A DNA stretch of 64,000 bases. Source: an uncultured Eubacteriales bacterium (GTDB lineage: Bacteria; Bacillota; Clostridia; Christensenellales; Borkfalkiaceae). Below the pieces are notes generated by a model. That model was not told where the DNA came from, searched no databases, and worked only from the letters and a program-made list of their open reading frames with translations. The DNA lies in the NCBI GenBank assembly GCA_900540805.1, contig UQHL01000004.1, positions 1 through 64,000 of the forward strand, read 5' to 3'. The position numbers and the translations under genes are program-made. Shown here in pieces: positions 26,732-33,610 of the stretch; the stretch's first letter is position 1, and every line of letters begins with the position of its first letter.

Positions 26732-27634
26732 TTACAGCTTGAGCCCCGAGGTGACGATCCCCGAAATAAACTGCTTCTGCGCCCCGATGAACAACAGCAC
26801 CGTGGGCACCAGCGCCACGATCGCCGCCGACATCACCGCGCCGGGATCGGTGTACATGCGCGAGCTGGAAAACTGGCTGAGCGCAAGCTGCAACGTCAGC
26901 AGCTGAGCGTTTTTCAGATAGAGCATCGGCCCTAAATATTCGTTATAGCCGCCCACGAACGCCAGTACAAACTGCGCCCAGAACGCGGGCATGCCGATCG
27001 GCAGCATGATTCGGAAATAGATTCCGAAATATCCCAGCCCGTCGATCGCCGCCGCTTCCGTCATGTCGCCAGGCACGCTCATGTAATACTGCCGCATGAA
27101 AAACACGCTCGCCGTGCCGCCGAGCACCCCCGGGAGAATGACGGGCAAGGGCGTATTCAGCCAGCCGAGACGGTAAAACAGCAGATAGGAGGGAATCAGG
27201 GTGATGACGCCCGGCACCATCATGGTGGTCAGCAGAAAGCCGAACATGGCGTTTTTAGCACGGAAACGGAGCTTGGCATAGGCGTAGGCCGCCATGCCCG
27301 CCAGCACCGTGCTGATCAGCGAACGGGGCAGCACCATCCACATCGTATTGACGAAGCCCAGCAAGAGGAGGGGCACGCTCACCGTATTGCCGCCCTTATA
27401 GGTGAATACGTCCTTAAAGCCGTTCAGCGTGGGAGACTCGGGCCACCAGGTGAAATCGAGGCTGTTTGCCTCCGCGGGAGGCTTGAGCGCGGTGACCGCC
27501 GCGATATAGAAGGGAAACAGCACGATGAAGCAGCAGAGGAACAAAAATAGATAACAGCCCGTCTTTTTGGCGGCTCTTTCGAGCTTTGCCCTCGAATTTT
27601 CGCGGTTCTGCCGCAGAATTTTTCTCTCAGTCAT
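26732..27634 (-). CDS. Carbohydrate ABC transporter permease, MalG type
   Basis: This 300-aa protein has a basic N-terminus, six transmembrane helices and the EAA loop EAAAIDGLGYFGIYFR. It overlaps the upstream MalF-type gene by 8 bp, so the two are translationally coupled. It forms the import channel of the second sugar locus with that partner and the binding protein at 28579-30354. No ATPase gene accompanies it. Confidence 0.9.
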   Translation of the reverse strand: MTERKILRQNRENSRAKLERAAKKTGCYLFLFLCCFIVLFPFYIAAVTALKPPAEANSLDFTWWPESPTLNGFKDVFTYKGGNTVSVPLLLLGFVNTMWMVLPRSLISTVLAGMAAYAYAKLRFRAKNAMFGFLLTTMMVPGVITLIPSYLLFYRLGWLNTPLPVILPGVLGGTASVFFMRQYYMSVPGDMTEAAAIDGLGYFGIYFRIMLPIGMPAFWAQFVLAFVGGYNEYLGPMLYLKNAQLLTLQLALSQFSSSRMYTDPGAVMSAAIVALVPTVLLFIGAQKQFISGIVTSGLKL

Positions 27635-28562
27635 AGCGCACCCACAATTTCGAAAGCTTGAAGTTGAGCACGGTGACGAGGAGAATGACCGCCGTCAGAA
27701 CCCAGGAAGCGGCGGACGCCAGCCCCATATGCGCGTTGGAATACCCCTCCCGATAGAGATAAAACACCATCGTAAGGCCCGCGTAATTCACCTTCTGTCC
27801 GCCCGTCGGATCCATGACCTGCGATTCGCTGAACATCTGAAAAATGCTGATAAGGCCCGTGATCAACAGGAAAAAGACGGTGGGACTGACGGCGGGGAGG
27901 GTGACGTGCATAAATTTCTGCACGAAATTCGCCCCGTCGATCTCGGCCGCCTCGTAATAGGCGCCGTTCACCGCGGTAAGGGCGGCCGAAAGCAAAATCA
28001 CCTTATAGCCCGTCGTCGCCCACACCATCATCAAAATCAAAGAGACGCGAAACATCATCGGCGAATCCAGCCAGCCGATCTTTTTGCCCAAAATGACGTT
28101 GAAAATGCCGTAATTGGTGTTGTAGAGCCATTTCCAGATATAGACGATGGCCACGGTGGAGCAGATATACGGCAGAAACAGCACCACGCGGAAGGCGCCC
28201 CGCCCCTTCACGTCGGCATTGAGCGACGCCGCCACGAGGAGCGCGAGAAACACGGACACGGGCAGGGTCAGCGCATAGACGAGCGTATTGACCGCCGCCC
28301 GGCCGAAGTCGGGGTCTCGAAACAGCGTTTTGAAGTTATCCAGGCCGCAGAATTTCGCGCCCTCGAAGGAAACGGGCTTCTTCATGTTGTAAAAGGCCAT
28401 CACCAGCGCCAGAACCATGGGAATCAGGCTGAAAAGAATGCACCTCAATACGGGAATAAACGCCATCACCGTACCGCAGATTTCTTCCTTGCGCGCAATC
28501 TTCGTGCGCCTGGGACGCTTCGTACGCGGCGGAACGGCGTGCCCCGAGATATCGTTCGTCAT
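27627..28562 (-). CDS. Carbohydrate ABC transporter permease, MalF type
   Basis: About 311 aa from the ATG at 28562 (MTNDISGHAV). The open frame extends 25 codons further upstream, but that part overlaps the 3' end of the binding-protein gene and is unlikely to be used. Six membrane segments and the loop EAAEIDGANFVQKFMH identify the MalF/UgpA group. It lies directly behind the binding-protein gene, in the usual order binding protein, MalF type, MalG type. Confidence 0.88.
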   Translation of the reverse strand: MTNDISGHAVPPRTKRPRRTKIARKEEICGTVMAFIPVLRCILFSLIPMVLALVMAFYNMKKPVSFEGAKFCGLDNFKTLFRDPDFGRAAVNTLVYALTLPVSVFLALLVAASLNADVKGRGAFRVVLFLPYICSTVAIVYIWKWLYNTNYGIFNVILGKKIGWLDSPMMFRVSLILMMVWATTGYKVILLSAALTAVNGAYYEAAEIDGANFVQKFMHVTLPAVSPTVFFLLITGLISIFQMFSESQVMDPTGGQKVNYAGLTMVFYLYREGYSNAHMGLASAASWVLTAVILLVTVLNFKLSKLWVRYD

Positions 28563-28578
28563 ATTCACCCCCGAAGGT

Positions 28579-30354
28579 TTATTTTGCGGTGTAAGTATCC
28601 AGCACCGCCTGCGTGGAAAGATATTCCTTGCTGGCATAGAAGCCCGAAAGGCTCATGCTGCCGTTTCTTACGTCCGAATTGAGCACCCGCGCCCAATCGT
28701 CGATCCATTCCTTGTTCTTGAGATACCACCAGTCCGCAGGCGTCTCGTAGGCGGTAGCTTTGGCGAATACCACCGCGTTGTCCGCCGCGTAAGCCCCCGT
28801 AAGGAAAGCGCCCTCTTTGTCGTAGGCCAAAGATTTATAATAGGGTACGGCAAACCCGCCCTGCGCCTGAATTTCCTGCCCCTCCTTGCCGGCGATATAT
28901 TCCATGAACAGCCAGGCCGCGTTGGGGTTTTTCGTCTCCTTGTTCATGACGATTCCCACCGAACCGCTGTGCGCCCCTTCCACCCCGTGCACCAAAACCT
29001 CCGTTCCGTCCTCGCTGTATTCCTTATACACCAGCATGGGCGCCACGTCGAATTTGTTGGGACTTTTCATGTTTTCCGTAAACTGTCTCTGCGCCGACGC
29101 CGTAGAGACCAGCATAGCCACCTTGCCCGACGAAAAATAGGAGTTTTTATTTTCGCTCATGGACTGCGGATCGGGCGTGACGCCGTAGCCGTAAATTTTC
29201 CCGTCCGCGCCTGCGCCGTAAAACTCCGACACGCTTGAATAGACGCCCTTCACGTCGTCCACGAGCTGTCCCTCCGCCTGCGACAGCCGTACAAACTCGG
29301 TAAACGCTTCGCGCTGGGAGGGAAGCTGATTGCAGCTTGCCTTCATGTCCGCGGTCAATGCGGCTTTATCGTTGTAGCCGACGATCTCGCCCGCACCGTA
29401 GGTATTGCCGTTAACGGTGATCGGCTGCGCGTCGTCCTTGACGATATAGTTTTTACTTTCGTCCGCCAGCGTAAACTTCCAATACCCGCCGTTGAATTTC
29501 GAGTCGTCCGTCGGCACGTATTCGATACAGTCGCCGCCCACCGAAAAGCCGTAATTAAACCACCATTCGGTAAAAAAGCCCTTGTCGGCGTCGCTGTTTT
29601 CCTGAAGGAAACGGGACAGAGCGACGCACTCCTGCCAGCTCATCGCAACCGCCTTATTGAAATAGCGTTTGCCGCCCTCCTCATAAAACGCCATAATCTT
29701 CTTTTTGGCGTCGGGATGAGCCGCGTTATACGCCTCTATGCTCTCCTCCGTCTCGTCGATGATCGTGACGCCCGCCTGGTCGAAAAAGCGGGTGTTGAAA
29801 TAGATCGCGGTGGGCGCGAGATCCTTTGCGATCCCGTAGAGCGGATCGCTCTCCAAAGAGGTGGTCGTCTCTACGTTATAGCGGTAGCGGTTGACCGTGT
29901 AGGGAAGCATATCCTCCGCGTCCAGCCCGTTCTGCCCGCCGCTCGAGCGGTAATTTGCGACGCTTTTGTCATAAAACTCCGTGACGTCGTAAAGGGCGTC
30001 CTGGTCGGCGTAGCTCTTGAAATAACGCTCGTCGGCATAGGCGACGTCGGGACCGCTGATCATGTTGACGACAAAATTTTCGCTGTACCCGCTGGAGCTT
30101 TTCGGCGTATAATTGACCCTGATCACCCCTTCGTACTTTTTATTGAAATTGGCGACCAGCTGATTGAATACGGCCTCCTCGTATTTGTCCGCCCAACCCC
30201 AGAAATTGATGATCGTCGTTTTATCGGACGGAATGACGTTGCCCGAATCGTCGAATTGAATGTCGTCGCCGCCCGCTCCGCACCCCGCGAGGAAGGACAA
30301 GGAAAACGTTGCCGCCAACGCGGCCGTCAACGTTCTTTTATACCATTTACTCAT
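28579..30354 (-). CDS. ABC transporter sugar-binding lipoprotein
   Basis: This 591-aa family 1 solute-binding protein has a signal peptide with lipobox LAGC (Cys about 25). It is longer than the average for the family, as is typical of proteins that bind larger oligosaccharides. Characteristic parts are TTIINFWGWADKYEE near the mature N-terminus, YFNTRFFDQAGV for the hinge region, and the C-terminal EGAHSGSVGIVMNKETKNPNAAW block. It is the first gene of the second saccharide operon and lies behind the promoter at 30395-30423, opposite an AraC regulator. It should supply oligosaccharides released by the GH43 enzyme to the two permeases. Confidence 0.9.
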   Translation of the reverse strand: MSKWYKRTLTAALAATFSLSFLAGCGAGGDDIQFDDSGNVIPSDKTTIINFWGWADKYEEAVFNQLVANFNKKYEGVIRVNYTPKSSSGYSENFVVNMISGPDVAYADERYFKSYADQDALYDVTEFYDKSVANYRSSGGQNGLDAEDMLPYTVNRYRYNVETTTSLESDPLYGIAKDLAPTAIYFNTRFFDQAGVTIIDETEESIEAYNAAHPDAKKKIMAFYEEGGKRYFNKAVAMSWQECVALSRFLQENSDADKGFFTEWWFNYGFSVGGDCIEYVPTDDSKFNGGYWKFTLADESKNYIVKDDAQPITVNGNTYGAGEIVGYNDKAALTADMKASCNQLPSQREAFTEFVRLSQAEGQLVDDVKGVYSSVSEFYGAGADGKIYGYGVTPDPQSMSENKNSYFSSGKVAMLVSTASAQRQFTENMKSPNKFDVAPMLVYKEYSEDGTEVLVHGVEGAHSGSVGIVMNKETKNPNAAWLFMEYIAGKEGQEIQAQGGFAVPYYKSLAYDKEGAFLTGAYAADNAVVFAKATAYETPADWWYLKNKEWIDDWARVLNSDVRNGSMSLSGFYASKEYLSTQAVLDTYTAK

Positions 30355-30394
30355 AGCTTTTCTCCTTTATGGATTTTTCTTTATTTACACTTTG

Positions 30395-30423
30395 ATTTTA
30401 ACATATTCCAAGGCGCATGTAAA
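30395..30423 (-). promoter_or_regulatory. Promoter of the second saccharide operon
   Basis: On the minus strand, -35 TTTACA (30423-30418), a 17-bp spacer and -10 TAAAAT (30400-30395) precede the binding-protein gene, with AAAGGAG as its ribosome binding site. A pair of direct repeats lies just upstream of the -35 box. Confidence 0.72.
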
Positions 30424-30443
30424 CACATAATTTTACCGAAAAG

Positions 30444-30478
30444 GTGTACAATTTCGGCATTCGTGTAATATTTCGGCA
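30444..30478. promoter_or_regulatory. Candidate AraC operator (tandem direct repeats)
   Basis: GTGTACAATTTCGGCA (30444-30459) and GTGTAATATTTCGGCA (30463-30478) are direct repeats that differ at 3 of 16 positions and start 19 bp apart. They lie 20 bp upstream of the -35 box of the binding-protein promoter and between the two divergent genes. AraC-type activators bind such tandem half-sites next to the -35 box. The protein encoded at 30547 is the obvious candidate. Confidence 0.6.
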
Positions 30479-30511
30479 AGATTTTTTTTCTTTCATTGTA
30501 TTTTTTTCGCA

Positions 30512-30540
30512 TTGACTTTTTGAAAAAGGCGTAGTATAAT
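30512..30540 (+). promoter_or_regulatory. Promoter of the AraC regulator, likely leaderless
   Basis: The -35 TTGACT (30512-30517), a 17-bp spacer and -10 TATAAT (30535-30540) are followed after only 6 bases by the ATG at 30547. Transcription should start at or next to the A of the start codon, and no ribosome binding site fits between. Confidence 0.72.
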
Positions 30541-30546
30541 AGGCCT

Positions 30547-31431
30547 ATGCACAGCAACAGAAAAAACGAAATCATCTATTTTGACGAACGCTCGCACGGC
30601 AACAGCTTTTTCCATCTGTCCATGGCGGGCAGGACGCTGCCCAACCCCAACTATATCATCTGTCATTCCCGAAAATCGGGCGCGCTCTGGGAGAGATACA
30701 ATTTCGAGTACGTCATTTCGGGCAAGGGATATATCGAAACCAGGGACAAAACGCTGACCGTCGGCAAGGGGGATCTCTACTTTCTCAACAAATTGCAGCA
30801 GCACACCTACTACGCGGACAAGCAAGCTCCCTACGAAAAGCTGTTTATCGTCGTGGAGGGCTCGCTGGCGGATAAAATGCTGGAGGCGCACGGCGTCACC
30901 GAAAGCGCACTGGTGGTGCACGCGGACGCCCGCGCCCTGTTCGAGCAGATCATCGCCCTATCCGACAGGCACGAGGGACAGTTTATCGACGCGGAGGCTT
31001 ATACGGAGATTTCCTCGATTCTGCTCAAGCTGATACAGCTGGTCAAGCCGCCCGATTTCAACACCACGGCCATGGACGAACACCCCGCGACGATCATCAA
31101 AAATTATATCGATTACAATATCTACGACAAAATCACCTTGGCGGAGATTGCGGACACCGTGCATCTCTCCGTCTCCCAGACGGAGAGGATTTTCAAAGCC
31201 AAATACGGCGTTTCGCCCGTCCGATACATGCTCGACAAAAAGCTGGAAGTCGCCAAGCATCTCTTTATCACCACCTATCTCAACGTCACGGAGGTATCCA
31301 AGCGGCTGGCTTTTTCCGATATCAAATATTTTTCCCGCCTGTTTAAGGCGAAATTCGGTCAGTCTCCCTCCCGATACATGAAGCAGCAGGAGGAAAATCC
31401 CTTCGTTTCGGTTTCGCGCCGCATCGAATGA
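30547..31431 (+). CDS. AraC-family transcriptional activator
   Basis: This 294-aa protein has an N-terminal cupin-like sugar-sensing domain (about 15-150, pattern YVISGKGYIETRDKTLTVGKGDLYF) and a C-terminal double helix-turn-helix (about 190-290) with ITLAEIADTVHLSVSQTERIFKAKYGVSP and the second-motif residues VSKRLAFSDIKYFSRLFKAKFGQSPS. Divergent orientation to the binding-protein gene suggests that it activates the 30354-19249 operon through the repeats at 30444-30478. The start codon lies 6 bp after the -10 box, so the mRNA is probably leaderless. Its last 73 bp overlap the convergent gene at 31359. Confidence 0.9.
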   Translation: MHSNRKNEIIYFDERSHGNSFFHLSMAGRTLPNPNYIICHSRKSGALWERYNFEYVISGKGYIETRDKTLTVGKGDLYFLNKLQQHTYYADKQAPYEKLFIVVEGSLADKMLEAHGVTESALVVHADARALFEQIIALSDRHEGQFIDAEAYTEISSILLKLIQLVKPPDFNTTAMDEHPATIIKNYIDYNIYDKITLAEIADTVHLSVSQTERIFKAKYGVSPVRYMLDKKLEVAKHLFITTYLNVTEVSKRLAFSDIKYFSRLFKAKFGQSPSRYMKQQEENPFVSVSRRIE

Positions 31432-32351
31432 CCCTGCGCGGCGCCCGTATCTTCCCCGCAGACGAACGGCAGCCCGTCCTTAAAGCCGATCCTGCACTTC
31501 GTGATGTACCAGCTTTTTCCCATGTCTCCCGAGCCCTGATAAAAGAGATACGTCTTTCCGTCGTCGTCCGTGAATACATAGGGGTGGCCCGATTCGCTGC
31601 TGTTCCACTCGCCTTTTTTTCCCGCCGCGATAAACGGGCGGCCGAACAGCTTGCGGAAATTAATTCCGTCGTCGGAGACGGCCGCGCCGATCTGCTGGGG
31701 AGTGCAGTTATACGCGCCCCCGTAAAACATATACACCTTTTCGTTATGTACCACCGTCGCGGGCGCCTCGATACACGCGCCCTCCCATTCGTATTCGGGA
31801 TAGAGGATCGAACGCTCCGCCGCCTGCTTCCACGCCCCGCGCGAATAATCGCCGCCCAATTCCGCATATGTCGCACCGAGCTTCTGAATGGTCATCGAAT
31901 GGTCGCGCGTCGCAAAATAGAGAAACAGCCTGTTTCTGAACACCACCACGTCCGCGTCTATCGCGCGGCCGATGCACCAATCCTCCGTCGGGCGGAACAC
32001 GGGGTTTGTCGGGTCCTTTTCGAAGCCGATCCCGTCCGACGAAACCGCATGGCAGATCGCGTCCTTTCGGGCGTTGCCGTAGCTTTGATAAAACAGATGC
32101 ACCTTTCCCTCCAGCAGAATCGCGGCGGGCGCGCCGATCCCGTTTTTTTCGCATTCCTGCGTGGGGGGAATACGCCCTACCGTCGTCCAATGCTCCATAT
32201 CGGGAGAGGACGCCACGCCGATCCCCAGAGCTTCCCTCTCCCCGTCGGCGTAATAGGACGAATAATATAAAAAGTACGTGTCTTTGAGTCTGATGACGGC
32301 GGGGTCCTTCGAAAAGGCTTTCCTCGAACCGTGCGTTTCGGTAAAAAGCAT
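31359..32351 (-). CDS. Cytoplasmic GH43-like glycosidase
   Basis: This 330-aa five-bladed propeller protein has no signal peptide. Candidate catalytic residues are the Asp in SKDPAVIRL, the Asp in IDADVVVF and the Glu in CIEAPATVV, in the order expected for clan GH-F/GH-J enzymes (base, pKa modulator, acid). Blade repeats of the type YLFYQG/YMFYGG/FLYFATRD are visible. It probably trims imported oligosaccharides, complementing the secreted GH43 protein of the same locus. Its 3' end overlaps the 3' end of the AraC gene by 73 bp on the opposite strand. GH117 or another related propeller family remains possible. Confidence 0.7.
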   Translation of the reverse strand: MLFTETHGSRKAFSKDPAVIRLKDTYFLYYSSYYADGEREALGIGVASSPDMEHWTTVGRIPPTQECEKNGIGAPAAILLEGKVHLFYQSYGNARKDAICHAVSSDGIGFEKDPTNPVFRPTEDWCIGRAIDADVVVFRNRLFLYFATRDHSMTIQKLGATYAELGGDYSRGAWKQAAERSILYPEYEWEGACIEAPATVVHNEKVYMFYGGAYNCTPQQIGAAVSDDGINFRKLFGRPFIAAGKKGEWNSSESGHPYVFTDDDGKTYLFYQGSGDMGKSWYITKCRIGFKDGLPFVCGEDTGAAQGHSMRRETETKGFSSCCFMYREGD

Positions 32352-32513
32352 AAATCACCTTCCTATAAAATCGGGACAGTCCGAAAAAGTCCCCTTTGCT
32401 ATCCCCGATTATACCCGATCTCCCCCTTTTTGTAAATAGGAAAAATCGACGACGCCGAAATAGTGCACCTATTTGCTTTTTCCATCGTCTCCGCCTTTTG
32501 CGTATAACGACGC

Positions 32514-32550
32514 AAAAAATACCGCGACCAAGGGTACGCGGTATTTTTTT
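32514..32550. terminator. Bidirectional terminator
   Basis: A perfect 13-bp stem, AAAAAATACCGCG against CGCGGTATTTTTT, with a 10-nt loop. On the minus strand it ends transcription from the 33355-32744 gene after the tandem repeats. No gene is seen between it and 32352, the start of the GH43-like gene. Confidence 0.85.
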
Positions 32551-32562
32551 AACTTTTTGTCG

Positions 32563-32751
32563 GATATTTCCGAGTATCAGGCTCGCCGAGCCGTTTATTG
32601 GGACGAGTTGAAAGGCTTACCCATTATTTTCGGACACTCGGTACCGAAAAGCTTTCCGTCTGGACAAGGTAAGAGCTTATCGATTATTTCCGAGCGTCTA
32701 TAGCAGAAAATCTTTTATTGCGGCGCTGCAAAATATTCCCCGATTATTTCC
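32563..32751. repeat. Degenerate 60-bp tandem repeats after the 32744 gene
   Basis: Units start at 32563, 32623, 32683 and 32743, exactly 60 bp apart. Each begins with a variant of ATTATTTCC (plus strand) and also shares a GAAAA.C.TT block. The array begins inside the stop codon region of the minus-strand gene ending at 32744 and runs to its terminator. In that gene's frame the stop TAA recurs after 20 and 40 codons. Confidence 0.8.
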
Positions 32752-33355
32752 CGAACGGGAAGGAAAGAATATGTTTATCACCCGATTTTTTGCCCTTCTC
32801 CTGCCTGCCGTTTTCGCCTTCCGCGCCGCCGTTCAGCCCGTAAAGGGTATCGAGATACTTTTCGTATTCCGAACGGACGCCGAAGCAGACGACTTCCTCG
32901 AGATCGAACGTCGTATATCCGTCGTCCTCTCCGTTTTCGCTGACGAGCCGCATTTCGACGAGCTCCCATTCCCGCCCGACGACAAAGCCGTTGATCTTAT
33001 CCAGCGTTTCGAAACCGATCTCCATCGTACACATCCATTTGTTTTTGATCACGACGTCGGTAAATTCGCGCAGGACGTCTCTGGAGGATACCTTGATCGG
33101 GAGGGGCTCCTCGCCGTAATGGCGATACACTTTTACGAGATTGTTGAGATACGCGGTGCCCGCGTCCAGTTTCAGGATTTCCTCGATCCTAATACACAGA
33201 TAGCCGTCGAATCTTCCGCTTGGGGAAATGAGCTCCAACAGCGCGAATTCGTCGTCCGTCTCTCTGACAAACCCCGCGCAGAATCCGCCCACGCTTTTAT
33301 AATAAATGGCGACGGGCACTTTTTTATCCCGCAGCCGTTTCAGCATTTCCGTCAT
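32744..33355 (-). CDS. Unknown protein with two similar beta-barrel-like halves
   Basis: I do not recognise this 203-aa protein. Two halves look alike: FCAGFVRETDDEFALLEL..FDGYLCIRIEEIL (about 25-62) and INGFVVGREWELVEMRLV..DDGYTTFDLEEVV (about 120-158). Both fit small SH3- or Lsm-like barrels in which strands end in an IEEI/LEEV motif. The C-terminal 25 residues are charged and low in complexity and run into the tandem repeats. It has its own promoter, a strongly structured leader, the ribosome binding site AAGGAG and a terminator, so it is a single-gene unit. There is no signal peptide or membrane segment. Confidence 0.7.
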   Translation of the reverse strand: MTEMLKRLRDKKVPVAIYYKSVGGFCAGFVRETDDEFALLELISPSGRFDGYLCIRIEEILKLDAGTAYLNNLVKVYRHYGEEPLPIKVSSRDVLREFTDVVIKNKWMCTMEIGFETLDKINGFVVGREWELVEMRLVSENGEDDGYTTFDLEEVVCFGVRSEYEKYLDTLYGLNGGAEGENGRQEKGKKSGDKHILSFPFGK

Positions 33356-33388
33356 GTCGTTCTCCTTGCTCTTCCTTTAGAATGTTAT

Positions 33389-33458
33389 AACATAGATAAG
33401 CTATGTTTGAATAAGGCGCGGAAATGCCGATAAATACTCCGTACTTACGCATTTCCGC
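33389..33458 (-). promoter_or_regulatory. Structured 5' leader with two hairpins
   Basis: On the minus strand the leader of the 33355 gene first forms a long hairpin. The outer stem is GCGGAAATGC (33458-33449) with GCATTTCCGC (33427-33418), and the inner stem is TAAGTAC with GTATTTA around a GGA loop, separated by a 1/3-nt internal loop. The hairpin AACATAG/CTATGTT follows (33407-33389). The layout resembles a cis-acting RNA element, but I cannot assign it to a known riboswitch class. Confidence 0.55.
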
Positions 33459-33462
33459 TTTT

Positions 33463-33490
33463 ATTATACCACAGAATGGATTTTTGTCAA
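33463..33490 (-). promoter_or_regulatory. Promoter of the 33355 gene
   Basis: On the minus strand, -35 TTGACA (33490-33485), a 16-bp spacer and -10 TATAAT (33468-33463) lie about 107 bp before the ATG, leaving room for the structured leader. Confidence 0.72.
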
Positions 33491-33551
33491 TAAAATACGC
33501 TCTGCCTTGCGACGCTTTTTCAAAAACCGCGTGAAATTTTCCGTTTTGGGC

Positions 33552-33579
33552 TTGCAAAAGCAGAAAAAAGCGCTATAAT
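33552..33579 (+). promoter_or_regulatory. Promoter of the amidohydrolase gene
   Basis: The -35 TTGCAA (33552-33557), a 16-bp spacer and -10 TATAAT (33574-33579) are followed by the ribosome binding site AAAGGAG and the ATG at 33611. Confidence 0.7.
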
Positions 33580-33610
33580 AAAAATAAGAACAAAATAAAG
33601 GAGCTGTTTT

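Noticed and set aside
23436..26906. 1156-codon plus-strand open frame
   Set aside because: It is the antisense of two well-supported lipoprotein genes with signal peptides and family motifs.
32473..32703. Plus-strand open frame across the 60-bp repeats
   Set aside because: It crosses a terminator hairpin, lacks a ribosome binding site, and its periodicity follows simply from the DNA repeat.
32563..32751. CRISPR array
   Set aside because: Units are degenerate along their whole length, with no constant repeat and variable spacer, and there are no cas genes.
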